Positions 6,592 to 16,331 of a stretch of 64,000 bases of DNA are shown here, piece after piece. Source of the stretch: Belliella buryatensis (lineage in GTDB: Bacteria > Bacteroidota > Bacteroidia > Cytophagales > Cyclobacteriaceae); contig NZ_FZOK01000001.1 in the NCBI RefSeq assembly GCF_900188245.1, forward strand, positions 248,001 through 312,000. The letters run 5' to 3'. The notes beneath the pieces were generated by a model. That model worked only from the letters and a program-made list of their open reading frames with translations. It ran no database searches and was not told the origin of the DNA. Position 1 is the first letter of the stretch. Each line of letters begins with the position of its first letter. Position numbers and translations under genes: made by a program.

Positions 6592-8454
6592 CTACTTTTT
6601 TTCCATCTCAGTAGAGACTTCTACCCTATTGTTTTCTCTATTGACATCAGCCATTCTTAGGCTAGGATCGATTTCTATACTTTTGATATCGGCAATAGGT
6701 CTGCCTACCATCACTTCAGTCGTATAGTTAGTCCAAGGCCATTTCTGCGTCTTCACTCGCTTAGGCATGCCAGCCTCCTCAGGCTTGCTTCCTCTTTGAA
6801 TCACCAATGGCAGATAAATCATCTCCTGCGAACCGTCCTGATAGGTTACTACTACATCCACAGGCATAGGCATCATACCCACTCTCTCTAACGTAAGTTT
6901 GGTGTCATTGCCAGCTGCTTCCACAGACTTGATTCCATAATCAATGGTCTTGGTAGAAGCAATGAAATAATCATAATACCAGTCTAACTCCAATCCACTT
7001 ACATTTTCAAATACACGGATCACATCATTACCATTAGGGTGCTTGAATTTCCAATCATCCCAAAGTCTCAACAAAGCCTTATTGAAATTTTCTCTTCCTA
7101 CTACATACGACAGCTGTTCTACAAAAACAGCACCTTTATTATAAGTACCAGGACCATAAGCTGAATTCAAGTTATAATGATCACCATGTGTGGTCAAAGG
7201 TTCTTCGTATCCAGCTTCTGCTAACCTGAAGTATGATCTATAGCTTCCATTGTGCGTAAAATTTGGATCTTTCTCAAATACTGCATCCATCACGACTGAA
7301 GTACCCCAAGTAGTGAATCCTTCATCTAACCATGGTTCCGAAGATTCATTGAAGCCAAGCACACCATAATACCAGCTATGAATCAATTCATGAACTGTCA
7401 CACCAACGAGACTTCTAAGATTTCTATGACCAGTGATCAAAGTAGCCATAGGATATTCCATCCCTCCATCTCCACCTTGGATCACAGAATATTGCTCATA
7501 TGGGTATGTCCCAAAATTTTCACTACAATATTTAATCGCATCTATGGTGTATTGCATCAAAGCAGCCCAGTTTTCTTCAGTCTTTTCATTTTTCACATAA
7601 AGCAAGTGAACCATTGGTCCATTTTCCATCTGAACCATATCATGGGTGTAATTCGGGTCAGCAGCCCACATGAAGTCATGAACATTTGGCGCTGCAAAGT
7701 GCCAAGTTAGGTTCTTACCTTTTGGCGCAGGCACTTTCACTCCCGCATCTTCATAGCCCTTCCCTATTTCATTGGCATTTTGTAAATAGCCAGTTCCACC
7801 AAGTAGGTAATCTTTGTCAATAGTGATTTTTACATCAAAGTCTCCAAAATTACCATAAAACTCTCTCCCTATGTATGGATTTGCATGCCATCCTCTTACG
7901 TCGTAAGCGGCCATTTTAGGATACCACTGTGACATGGAATATCTGATTCCTTCTGCATTATCTCTACCCGCTCTTCTTACTTGAAGTGGTACTTGACCAA
8001 AAAACTCCATGTCAAAAACGACTGTTTGACCTGGTAATATTGGTTCAGCCAAATCTACCTCTAGGATGGTTTCTTCATGCTCAAATTTTACTGGTTTGCC
8101 ATTCATGGTCAATTTCCTGACTTCCAAAATCCCATATTCTTCTGGCTTGAGGTTTTGGATCCTATCTCTTACCCTTCTGTCCGGATCGGCGATCGTTCTT
8201 GACCTCACATCCATCATGCTATTCGGTTGGAAAGCATTGTAATACAAGTGATAGAATGCTCTTGTCAGTGTATCCGAGGAATTGTTGGTATATTGTAGCT
8301 TCTGTGTACCAGTATATTGGTTCTTCACCACATCCATGGTCACATCCATTTCATATTTGACCTTTTGCTGGAAACGGTCCTTTTGTGCAAATGTAAGTGT
8401 GGAAATGCCCATCAATGAGGCAACACACACAGCAAACCATAATCTTTTGAACAT
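6592..8454 (-). CDS. Secreted M1 family zinc metallopeptidase
   Basis: The 620-residue protein begins with a Sec signal peptide (MFKRLWFAVCVASLMGISTLTFAQ). The M1 aminopeptidase exopeptidase motif appears as GGDGGMEYP near residue 328, followed by the zinc site VTVHELIHSW near residue 354 and the third ligand glutamate in WLDEGFTTWG about 20 residues later. M1 enzymes remove N-terminal residues from peptides; here the signal peptide implies action in the periplasm or outside the cell. An N-terminal beta-sandwich typical of M1 precedes the catalytic part, and a short beta-rich domain follows it. It is transcribed alone, with a terminator downstream. Copies A and B of a dispersed repeat lie on the two sides of the gene. 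Confidence 0.92.
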   Translation of the reverse strand: MFKRLWFAVCVASLMGISTLTFAQKDRFQQKVKYEMDVTMDVVKNQYTGTQKLQYTNNSSDTLTRAFYHLYYNAFQPNSMMDVRSRTIADPDRRVRDRIQNLKPEEYGILEVRKLTMNGKPVKFEHEETILEVDLAEPILPGQTVVFDMEFFGQVPLQVRRAGRDNAEGIRYSMSQWYPKMAAYDVRGWHANPYIGREFYGNFGDFDVKITIDKDYLLGGTGYLQNANEIGKGYEDAGVKVPAPKGKNLTWHFAAPNVHDFMWAADPNYTHDMVQMENGPMVHLLYVKNEKTEENWAALMQYTIDAIKYCSENFGTYPYEQYSVIQGGDGGMEYPMATLITGHRNLRSLVGVTVHELIHSWYYGVLGFNESSEPWLDEGFTTWGTSVVMDAVFEKDPNFTHNGSYRSYFRLAEAGYEEPLTTHGDHYNLNSAYGPGTYNKGAVFVEQLSYVVGRENFNKALLRLWDDWKFKHPNGNDVIRVFENVSGLELDWYYDYFIASTKTIDYGIKSVEAAGNDTKLTLERVGMMPMPVDVVVTYQDGSQEMIYLPLVIQRGSKPEEAGMPKRVKTQKWPWTNYTTEVMVGRPIADIKSIEIDPSLRMADVNRENNRVEVSTEMEKK

Positions 8455-8522
8455 ATTTATCTAAGTTTTTTTGCTAAAATAACCCAAAATCTGAGCCCGC
8501 TGCAAGCCATTGGTCAAATAAT

Positions 8523-8634
8523 CTGATTATCCGTAATTATACCAGTGTACATATTTAACACAAATATTCTTACGGATAATCGTTAACTGTTATTAGTCGA
8601 TTAGTTATCTGTGCATCAATTGCTCTAAAACACA
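8523..8634. repeat. Dispersed intergenic element, copy B, with a 12-bp inverted repeat
   Basis: GATTATCCGTAA at 8525-8536 is the exact reverse complement of TTACGGATAATC at 8570-8581, so this copy can form a 12-bp stem. The following stretch (GATTAGTTATCTGTGCATCA) is nearly identical to copy A on the other side of the M1 peptidase gene. The right end seen in copies A and C is missing. The rest of the 381-bp gap up to 8835 holds only the unrecognised promoter region of the Asp-box gene. Confidence 0.55.
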
Positions 8635-8835
8635 CATTAACCTATTGGACTCCACTAAGCTGCACTCAGAAATCATATAACTATAAGGTCAATACCATTG
8701 CCCAATCCATAGGAAAGCATTTTCTCAAAAGGAATTACCTTTCATCAACCTTAATTTCCCTCCACAAGATTTCAGTATTATCATTGGTTTTTATAACCTT
8801 AATTGAAAGAAAATATTTTGAAAAATTGATACCCA

Positions 8836-11800
8836 ATGAAAACACAAAGAAGAATGCTTAATCAATTCAAACTTTGGGGACTAGCTCTTTTGGTTTTACT
8901 GAGCTTACCAGAGTTTGTGACGGCACAGCAAGTAGACATGGATCTGTTCAAGACCATGAAAACCAGAAGCATAGGACCTGCAGGCATGAGTGGTAGAATC
9001 ACCGCCGTCGCTGCCATAGACAATGATCCAAACATTATCTATGCAGGTGCTGCATCTGGAGGTGTATGGAAATCAACCTCTGGTGGAATTACCTGGAAAC
9101 CGATTTTTGAAGAAGAAAAAGTTCACTCTATAGGAGCCATTGCTGTCTATCAGAAAAACCCAAACATTGTATGGGTAGGAACTGGAGAGGGCAATCCTAG
9201 AAACTCCCTTAACCTTGGTTATGGTATCTATAGATCCTTAGATGCTGGAGAAACATGGGAATTGATGGGCTTGGAAAAAACGAGAGCCATTCATAGAATC
9301 ATTATACATCCAGATGATCCCAACACGATTTATGTAGGAGCTATCGGTTCTCCTTGGGGAGAGCAAGAAGATAGGGGTGTGTACAAAACTACTGATGGCG
9401 GAAAAACTTGGGAAAAAATCCTTTATATCGACACCAAAACAGGTGTTGGTGAAATGATTATGGACCCAAATAACCCAAATAAGCTATTTGTCAATATGTG
9501 GGAACATAGAAGATATCCATGGTTTTTCAACTCAGGTGGTCCTTCTTCAGGATTATTTGTAACGATTGACGGCGGGGAGAATTGGAAAAAGTTAGACGAG
9601 AAAAATGGCTTACCGAAAGGCCCATATGGAAGAATGGGGCTTGCAATATCCAAGTCAAATAGCCAAAAGGTATATGCGTTGGTAGAGTCTACCAAAAATG
9701 GCCTTTATGTATCCGAGGATGGAGGCAATAGATTTAGATTGGTCAATGACAAAGGTGAAATTGGTGATAGACCTTTCTATTACTATGAAATCTATGCAGA
9801 TCCTAAAAACGCAGATCGCATCTACACACTCTATTCCAGAGTTGGCATGAGTGAAGATGGAGGGAAATCATTCACCCAGTTGTTGCAATACGAAGGTGTT
9901 CACCCTGATCATCACGCTTGGTATATCAATCCCAATGATCCTAGATTAATGATCGATGGTAATGATGGTGGTTTGAACATTACAAGAGATGGTGGTAAGA
10001 CTTGGTACTTTGCAGAAAACATCCCTGTAGGACAATGGTATCATATCAATGTAGACAACGAGATCCCTTACAATATTTACGGGGGTCTTCAAGACAATGG
10101 CAGCTGGGTAGGTCCTGCTTATGTGTGGAGAAGAGATGGTATCAGAAATACTTATTGGCAAGAATTACAATTCGGAGATGGCTTTGATGCCTCGTCTGAC
10201 CCTGAAGATTCAAGATATGGTTATTCCATGTCTCAAGGCGGTAATGTAACGAGGTTTGATAAGGAAACAGGACATAAAAGAAACATCAGACCCACTCATC
10301 CTGACAAAGATGTGTTTTTGAGGTTCAACTGGAACGCTGCACTTGCTCAGTGTCCACATGACGCTGGTACTATTTATTATGGTAGCCAGTTCCTTCATAA
10401 GAGCACAGACAGAGGAGAAACATGGGAAATCATCTCACCAGACTTGACGACTGATGATCCTGAAAAACAAAAACAACAGGAGACAGGTGGATTAACTTTT
10501 GATATTACTGGTGCCGAAAATCATACGACTATTATCGCTATTGCTCCAAGCCCAGTAGATAAAAATGTAATCTGGGTAGGGACAGATGATGGTAATGTAC
10601 AAGTAACCAGAGATGGGGGAAAGACTTGGACTAATACAGCTGCCAAACTCACTGGCTTACCGAAAGCGAGTTGGATTCCGCAGATTCAAGCCTCAAGATA
10701 TGATGCAGGGGAAGCATGGATAGTAGCCAACAACTACAGAAATAATGATTTCTCAGCCTATGCATATAGAACAAAAAATTTTGGCAATAGCTACGAAAGA
10801 ATAGCTGATGATAGCAAAGTTTGGGGCTATGCCCTATCCATCATCCAAGATCCTGTAGAACCTAATTTGGTTTTCCTTGGAACTGAATTTGGCTTATATG
10901 TATCTTTTGACAACGCCAAAACTTGGAATCAGTGGAGACATGGCTATCCTAATGCCAACTCTACTTATGACATGGTGATACAGGAGAGAGAAGCTGATTT
11001 GGTGATTGGAACATTTGGTAGGTCCCTTTATGTATTGGATGATATCAGACCATTGAGGGTCTATGCTCAAAATCAAGGAAAAGCTCCATCGGCAAAAATC
11101 ACAGCAGTACAACCTTCTGATGCATTCCAAGCTGAAATTCACCAGCCTCATGGTGAAAGGTTCCCAGCAGATGGCAAATATGCTGGAGAAAACAGAGTCT
11201 TTGGAGGAAGATTACACTTTATCATCAATGATGATAAAGAGAAAAAAGATACCGTTACCGTATCCATCTTCAATTCAGATGGAGAACAAATCAGAACTTT
11301 GAAAACAGTTCCTCAACAAGGAGTCAATAGAATGATCTGGAATTTGGATAGAAAATCTTCTGTTGATGCAAGTTCATTTGGTAGAGGTGGAAGATTTGGA
11401 GGAGGAGGAAGAGGATTCTTTGAGCCAGGAGGCGGACCAGCTATCCCAGGAGCCTACAAACTTGTATTCTCATATGGAGGAGAAACTTCCGAAACCATGA
11501 TCAATGTGTACGGTGACCCAAGAATCGAAGCTAATCTAGCTGACTTGAAAGCTAGAGAAGCCTTTATCAAACAAACTGAAACCCTTGGTGCTGAAGTAGG
11601 TAAAGCCACTAGACAATTGGATGATGCTCGATCTACACTTGACAAGCTGACTGCTTATGCGAGAGATGTAGATAGTCCTGAAGTAAAAGCCTTGATGAAG
11701 GAAGTAGCAGATATCAGAAAGAAATTGGATAAGACGAGAGAGGCATTTTACGGACCAAGCAGAGAAGGTCAAGGAATCGTCAGAAACTTGTATCCAACTA

Positions 11801-12021
11801 CCATGAGCAGGTTAGGTACTCCTAGAAGCTATGCAGCATCATCTTATGGTGCTCCAGGCCCTACAGAACAGCGTCTTTTTGATCAAGCCAAAGAAAGTGC
11901 TGCTGAAGCATTGGAAGTTTGGAAAGCCTTCTTCGATAATGACTGGAAAGCTTTTGAAGAAAAGGCTAGAAATACTAAAATCGATATCTTCAAGGAAATT
12001 GAAATGGTAGACATCAATTGA
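8836..12021 (+). CDS. Secreted Asp-box (BNR/sortilin-type) beta-propeller protein
   Basis: The 1061-residue product has a signal peptide (LLVLLSLPEFVTAQ before residue 32). It then has about ten Asp-box repeats of the form S/T-x-D-x-G-x-T-W, for example SLDAGETWEL, TTDGGKTWEK, TRDGGKTWYF, STDRGETWEI and TRDGGKTWTN, spread over residues 75-700. This is the pattern of sortilin/VPS10-like seven- to ten-bladed propellers, which databases often label glycosyl hydrolase because sialidases share the Asp-box. No sialidase arginine triad is evident by eye, so glycosidase activity is not supported. A glycine-rich insert (FGRGGRFGGGGRGFF) lies near residues 852-866 and a helical domain forms the end. 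The substrate or partner is unknown; exported Asp-box proteins of this kind are common in Cytophagales. It stands alone, with a terminator 23 bp downstream. Confidence 0.85.
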   Translation: MKTQRRMLNQFKLWGLALLVLLSLPEFVTAQQVDMDLFKTMKTRSIGPAGMSGRITAVAAIDNDPNIIYAGAASGGVWKSTSGGITWKPIFEEEKVHSIGAIAVYQKNPNIVWVGTGEGNPRNSLNLGYGIYRSLDAGETWELMGLEKTRAIHRIIIHPDDPNTIYVGAIGSPWGEQEDRGVYKTTDGGKTWEKILYIDTKTGVGEMIMDPNNPNKLFVNMWEHRRYPWFFNSGGPSSGLFVTIDGGENWKKLDEKNGLPKGPYGRMGLAISKSNSQKVYALVESTKNGLYVSEDGGNRFRLVNDKGEIGDRPFYYYEIYADPKNADRIYTLYSRVGMSEDGGKSFTQLLQYEGVHPDHHAWYINPNDPRLMIDGNDGGLNITRDGGKTWYFAENIPVGQWYHINVDNEIPYNIYGGLQDNGSWVGPAYVWRRDGIRNTYWQELQFGDGFDASSDPEDSRYGYSMSQGGNVTRFDKETGHKRNIRPTHPDKDVFLRFNWNAALAQCPHDAGTIYYGSQFLHKSTDRGETWEIISPDLTTDDPEKQKQQETGGLTFDITGAENHTTIIAIAPSPVDKNVIWVGTDDGNVQVTRDGGKTWTNTAAKLTGLPKASWIPQIQASRYDAGEAWIVANNYRNNDFSAYAYRTKNFGNSYERIADDSKVWGYALSIIQDPVEPNLVFLGTEFGLYVSFDNAKTWNQWRHGYPNANSTYDMVIQEREADLVIGTFGRSLYVLDDIRPLRVYAQNQGKAPSAKITAVQPSDAFQAEIHQPHGERFPADGKYAGENRVFGGRLHFIINDDKEKKDTVTVSIFNSDGEQIRTLKTVPQQGVNRMIWNLDRKSSVDASSFGRGGRFGGGGRGFFEPGGGPAIPGAYKLVFSYGGETSETMINVYGDPRIEANLADLKAREAFIKQTETLGAEVGKATRQLDDARSTLDKLTAYARDVDSPEVKALMKEVADIRKKLDKTREAFYGPSREGQGIVRNLYPTTMSRLGTPRSYAASSYGAPGPTEQRLFDQAKESAAEALEVWKAFFDNDWKAFEEKARNTKIDIFKEIEMVDIN

Positions 12022-12043
12022 TGCCTCGCATTGAATTTTAAAT

Positions 12044-12074
12044 AAAAAAGGCCATCCGGAAGGGTGGCTTTTTA
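12044..12074 (+). terminator. Rho-independent terminator after the Asp-box gene
   Basis: AAAAAAGGCCATCC pairs with GGGTGGCTTTTT around a four-base loop, with one G-T pair, and ends in a T-run. Confidence 0.8.
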
Positions 12075-12331
12075 TGTTTAAGTGGAATAAAGTTATTAAA
12101 ACCTTTAGAATTATTAGAATCTCCAAAGATCAAAGTTCTGATAGCCTTTGAGGTCTATTTTTGATATCTCTAAGGTTAATTTTTCACGCTGGCTCCTAAG
12201 AGGAGCTCGAATCAATCACAAGAAGGGTTTTACTTCTAAATTAAATTTTTACTTTAGCGTGCCCCATGCTTTTATAGCGTGAAACTTTACCTAAGATTCA
12301 AGACTTAAGTTTCTTAACACTCAAAACAAGA
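12075..12331. other. Intergenic stretch without recognised features
   Basis: An AT-rich gap between the terminator of the Asp-box gene and the stop of the minus-strand rmlB gene. I see no credible coding frame, tRNA or strong hairpin in it. Confidence 0.5.
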
Positions 12332-13384
12332 CTACCTCTCTTCGTAGTGCTCCTCGTAATACTTCTGATAACCTCCTGAGGTCACATTATTCAGCCAAGC
12401 TTCATGCTCCATATACCAGTCAATAGTTTTGCTGATGCCCTCTTCAAACTGCAAGCTTGGCTCCCATCCCAACTCTTGCTTGATTTTGTGAGCATCAATG
12501 GCATAACGCATATCATGTCCTGCCCTATCCTTGACAAACGTGATCAGCTGCTTTGAAGTACCTGCTGCTCGCCCCAACTTTTCATCCATTTTATCGCAAA
12601 TCAAGCGAACGATGTCAATGTTTTTCCATTCATTGAACCCTCCAATATTATAGGTCTCACCTGATTTCCCTCGATGAAATATCAAATCAATGGCTTTGGC
12701 ATGATCTTCTACAAATAACCAATCGCGGATATTCTCACCTTTCCCATAGATAGGAAGTGGTTTATTGTTTCTAATATTATGTATACAAAGCGGAATCAGC
12801 TTCTCAGGAAACTGGTTTGGGCCGTAATTATTGGAACAATTGCTAATTACAGTATTCATCCCATAAGTATTGGTGTAAGCCCTCACAAAATGATCAGATG
12901 AGGCTTTGGATGCCGAATAAGGAGATTGGGGATCATAAGGGGTAGTTTCGAGAAAATACCCTGATTCTCCCAAAGAACCATAAACCTCATCAGTAGAAAT
13001 ATGATAAAAAAGATGTTGCTCAAGACTCTGCCAGGTTTGCTTGCAAACATTCAGCAGATTCACTGTGCCTATCACGTTGGTTTGGACAAATGCAAGTGGG
13101 TATGAAATCGAGCGATCTACATGAGATTCAGCTGCTAAGTGAATCACATCTGTGATTTGATATTGCTCAAATACTCGCATGAGCTCCTCAGCATTCAAGA
13201 TGTTGACTTTTTCAAAAAAGTAATTTTCAGCATGCTCTATATCTTTGAGATTTTCAAGATTGCCTGCATAAGTCAGGCAATCTAGATTTACAATCTTGTA
13301 TGCAGGATAGCGATTGACAAAGAGTTTGACCACATGACAGCCTATAAATCCCGCACCACCCGTAATAAGAATATTCTTTGACAT
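12332..13384 (-). CDS. rmlB: dTDP-glucose 4,6-dehydratase
   Basis: A 350-residue short-chain dehydrogenase of the extended type. The NAD-binding Rossmann motif is ITGGAGFIGCHVV at the N-terminus, the catalytic Thr with an acidic pair is in HISTDEVYGSLG, and the YxxxK pair is in SPYSASKASSDH. The TDEVYG sequence and RDWLFVEDHAKAI are characteristic of RmlB. It converts dTDP-glucose to dTDP-4-keto-6-deoxyglucose, the precursor of rhamnose and other deoxysugars. I choose ATG 13384 over the TTG at 13393: the ATG product starts MSKNILITGG, the usual position. It follows the epimerase gene by 12 bp, so the two form an operon. RmlA, RmlC and RmlD are not in the window. Confidence 0.93.
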   Translation of the reverse strand: MSKNILITGGAGFIGCHVVKLFVNRYPAYKIVNLDCLTYAGNLENLKDIEHAENYFFEKVNILNAEELMRVFEQYQITDVIHLAAESHVDRSISYPLAFVQTNVIGTVNLLNVCKQTWQSLEQHLFYHISTDEVYGSLGESGYFLETTPYDPQSPYSASKASSDHFVRAYTNTYGMNTVISNCSNNYGPNQFPEKLIPLCIHNIRNNKPLPIYGKGENIRDWLFVEDHAKAIDLIFHRGKSGETYNIGGFNEWKNIDIVRLICDKMDEKLGRAAGTSKQLITFVKDRAGHDMRYAIDAHKIKQELGWEPSLQFEEGISKTIDWYMEHEAWLNNVTSGGYQKYYEEHYEER

Positions 13385-13396
13385 ATTGAGCAAACT

Positions 13397-14449
13397 TTAT
13401 TTTTTGTAAAAATCATTGTACCAAGCTACAAACTTGGCCACTCCATCCTCTACTGAGGTGCTTGGCTTATATCCTGTATCTTCGCTAAGATCAGTTACAT
13501 CTGCAAATGTAGCTGGCACATCACCCTTTTGCATTGGGAGCATTTCCTTCACTGCTTCCACTCCTAGTGCCTTTTCTAATGCACCGATATAATCCATCAA
13601 TTCCACGGGATTGTTGTTCCCTATGTTATAGACCTTGAAGGGTGCGTAAGAACTCCCTGGATCGGGATCGTTTCCAGACCAAGTTGGGTTTTGCTTGGCA
13701 GGTCTATCAGATACCCTGACAATTCCCTCCACGATATCATCCACATAAGTGAAATCTCTTTTCATTTTCCCATGATTGAAAACCTTGATTTTCTCTCCCT
13801 TTTTCATCGCATCAGTAAAAAGAAACAGTGCCATATCAGGTCTTCCCCATGGGCCATATACTGTAAAAAATCTCAATCCAGTGGTAGGAATTTGAAAAAG
13901 GTGGCTGTAGGTATGCGCCATCAATTCATTGGACTTCTTGGTGGCTGCATAAAGACTTACGGGATGGTCTACATTGTCTGTAGTGGCAAAAGGCATCTTG
14001 GTGTTTGCTCCGTATACTGAGCTTGAAGAAGCATAGACCAAGTGCTTCACAGGAAATGCTCTACATGCTTCAAGGATATTCATAAACCCCTGAATATTAG
14101 CTTGGATATAAGCGTCGGGATTTTCTAATGAATACCTTACACCAGCTTGGGCAGCCAAATTGATTACTACATCAAATTTTTCCCTTTCAAATATGTCCAT
14201 CATCAACTGCTTATCTGAGATATCCATTTGAATGAAAGTATATCCTTTTAGACTGTTTGACTCAATTGGCTTGCCGACTTTTATAACCTCTCTCGACACA
14301 CCCGCTGCTTCCAATCTGCTGTATTTTAGATTGACATCATAATAATCATTGATATTATCCACGCCAACCACTTCATCTCCTCTTTGGATCAAAACATTAG
14401 TCAAGTGAAAACCTATAAATCCAGCTGTTCCAGTTATGAAATATTTCAT
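13397..14449 (-). CDS. UDP-glucuronate 4-epimerase (CapI type)
   Basis: The 350-residue NAD-dependent epimerase has the nucleotide motif TGTAGFIGFHLTNVL, the VVGVDNINDYYDV signature that is strongly typical of CapI/LspL UDP-glucuronate 4-epimerases, the Ser of YASSSSVYGAN, and the YAATKKSNE catalytic pair. RFFTVYGPWGRPDMA is also family-typical. The reaction interconverts UDP-glucuronate and UDP-galacturonate for capsule, exopolysaccharide or LPS. It is the upstream gene of a two-gene operon with rmlB and lies about 210 bp downstream of the GT4 gene on the same strand, which suggests a small surface-polysaccharide precursor group. Confidence 0.88.
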   Translation of the reverse strand: MKYFITGTAGFIGFHLTNVLIQRGDEVVGVDNINDYYDVNLKYSRLEAAGVSREVIKVGKPIESNSLKGYTFIQMDISDKQLMMDIFEREKFDVVINLAAQAGVRYSLENPDAYIQANIQGFMNILEACRAFPVKHLVYASSSSVYGANTKMPFATTDNVDHPVSLYAATKKSNELMAHTYSHLFQIPTTGLRFFTVYGPWGRPDMALFLFTDAMKKGEKIKVFNHGKMKRDFTYVDDIVEGIVRVSDRPAKQNPTWSGNDPDPGSSYAPFKVYNIGNNNPVELMDYIGALEKALGVEAVKEMLPMQKGDVPATFADVTDLSEDTGYKPSTSVEDGVAKFVAWYNDFYKK

Positions 14450-14660
14450 CTTTTGATTGGGGTTGGTTATTAGTTATTAGTAATTGAGCTGATTGGTTAT
14501 TGGTTAATTGTTTGAAGAGCTTGTCCCACGTATCGGGATTGAAAAGCTTGGGATGATGGTGAGTTATTTTGCATTTAACATCAATTCATCGCTTGCCATT
14601 CACTAATATCAATAAGTGTCCAAATCTGTGAATAACTTGAATAAGCCCTTTTTAAATTCT

Positions 14661-15824
14661 TTATTTCGAAGCTTCTTCTTCTAGAAGACGTTCATAATTT
14701 TCTTTTATTAAATTTTGAATTTGCTTGCGTTCAAAATTTATAGTGACCTCTTGGTACAAATTATCTGCAAGCTTCTGCATGTATTCTCTTTTGACATAGG
14801 CAAATTCTAACGCTTCTTTGAGAACATCAGCTTTCTTTACTGGAAACATCAAACCCGTACTTCTATCTGTCACGATATCTTTATTCCCAATGATGTTAGA
14901 GCAAATGACCGGAAGCTGCATCGCCGCAGCTTCTAGCAGGACATTAGGGAATCCTTCCCTGTGCGAAGCATGTACCAAAACATCCGAAATAGCCATATAA
15001 TGCGACACATGTTCTGTCCATTCTATCTGAACGATCTTGGGATGATCTTGAATCTGTCTCAAAGTATGGTCATCGATCGGGTTGAGTTCTTGCTCAAAAG
15101 AGCCTAACAAAACCAACTTTGCTCTATTGACAATCTTAGAATCGAGAAAAGCCTTAACCAACTCTTCTATCCCCTTATCTTTGACCAATCTACCGACAGC
15201 TAATATAATGAATTCATTTTCACCAGGCATCACACGCATGGTGGCTGCTACCAAGTGATTTTCTTTTAAAGCTTCCCTGCTATAATGCTGCAAATCAACT
15301 CCATTGCTAGACCCCTTACCTATTACCTTTAGCTTAGTAGGGCTACAAAGTTTTTCTTTGATGATCAACTCACTTAGAGAATATGAATTAGGCCATACCT
15401 CTGTTGCATATTTGTAAGTCCAGCGCTCTGCTTTGATCAAGAGATTTTTCTTATTTTTCTCTGCGACCATATAGGGCATTCCAGCCACAGTATGGATTCT
15501 CACTTTGACTCCGGCCAACTTTGCAGCAATCATTCCTAGCAAACCGGCTTTAGGGGTATGGGTATGTACGATATCTGGCTTCTCCCTCTTCAAAAGTTTG
15601 AATAGTAGCCAGAGGCAGTATAGATCCCAAAAAGGGGTAATTTGTCTAGTAAAGGGTATAATCTGATGTCTACAACCTTCTTTTTTGGTGATGTCATAAA
15701 TTTCTCTACCATCTGCACTGACCATCAATACTTCCCATCCTGCAGATTTCATATAATTCATTTGTCCCTTTAGCAAAAGTTTGAGTGAAAGTGGGACAGT
15801 GGTGATTCGAATTAACTTTGGCAT
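14661..15824 (-). CDS. GT4 family glycosyltransferase
   Basis: A 387-residue GT-B fold enzyme without signal peptide. The N-terminal half has KPDIVHTHTPKAGLLG and the donor-binding half has EFIILAVGRLVKDKG followed by HREGFPNVLLEAAAMQLPV, the EX7E-type signature of retaining GT4 enzymes. It would transfer a sugar from a nucleotide donor during exopolysaccharide, capsule or O-antigen assembly at the inner face of the cytoplasmic membrane; donor and acceptor cannot be read from the sequence. It is upstream of the CapI epimerase and rmlB in the same direction. The 211-bp space to the epimerase gene carries degenerate TTGGTTATT-type repeats rather than a terminator. Confidence 0.88.
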   Translation of the reverse strand: MPKLIRITTVPLSLKLLLKGQMNYMKSAGWEVLMVSADGREIYDITKKEGCRHQIIPFTRQITPFWDLYCLWLLFKLLKREKPDIVHTHTPKAGLLGMIAAKLAGVKVRIHTVAGMPYMVAEKNKKNLLIKAERWTYKYATEVWPNSYSLSELIIKEKLCSPTKLKVIGKGSSNGVDLQHYSREALKENHLVAATMRVMPGENEFIILAVGRLVKDKGIEELVKAFLDSKIVNRAKLVLLGSFEQELNPIDDHTLRQIQDHPKIVQIEWTEHVSHYMAISDVLVHASHREGFPNVLLEAAAMQLPVICSNIIGNKDIVTDRSTGLMFPVKKADVLKEALEFAYVKREYMQKLADNLYQEVTINFERKQIQNLIKENYERLLEEEASK

Positions 15825-16007
15825 TAATAAAGCGGGTTAAAAGTTCAAATATAGGGGAATATTCCCATTCCGCAGGATTTAGATACTGTGATATTTTACA
15901 TGCTTTTCTTAATGAGACATATATCTTTCTTCAAAATCCGCACCAATTAATTAAGTTTACTGATTTAAACGTTTTGATCATTTTTTAAAAGTTTACTAAT
16001 CTTAATG

Positions 16008-16150
16008 TGATTATCCGCAATGAAACTAGACACTAATGTGTAAACGAAATTCAGGCAAGGTCAAATTCGTCAATAGTCTATTTCAGATGAATTCAAAGTA
16101 TTTACCTAATCAAATATGGTTACTTGCATGAAAGCGCATATACATATATC
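16008..16150. repeat. Dispersed intergenic element, copy C (about 143 bp)
   Basis: It begins TGATTATCCGCAATGAAACT and ends with ATGAAAGCGCATATACATAT, matching both ends of copy A at 6156-6303 at almost the same total length; the interior is diverged. It lies in the 507-bp gap between the GH16 and GT4 genes. Apart from this element and a short GGGGAATATTCCC palindrome near 15857 I see nothing in the gap. Confidence 0.5.
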
Positions 16151-16331
16151 TGAATATTGTTGTCAAGATATCAAATCTTGGATCTTATCAAAAAAATCAA
16201 ATAGTCATCATACGTTCATAAGTCAAATGGCACTAAATAATCTACCCAACATCCAAAAGAAATGACCATTGGTCTCCCAATGGCCTTATTTAAACTATGA
16301 TCCAAACTGAATCTACGAAATTGGTATAGGT

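Noticed and set aside
8523-8634. Composite transposon around the M1 peptidase (copies A and B as insertion-sequence ends)
   Set aside because: The elements are too short and no transposase is present; the peptidase gene has composition like its neighbours.
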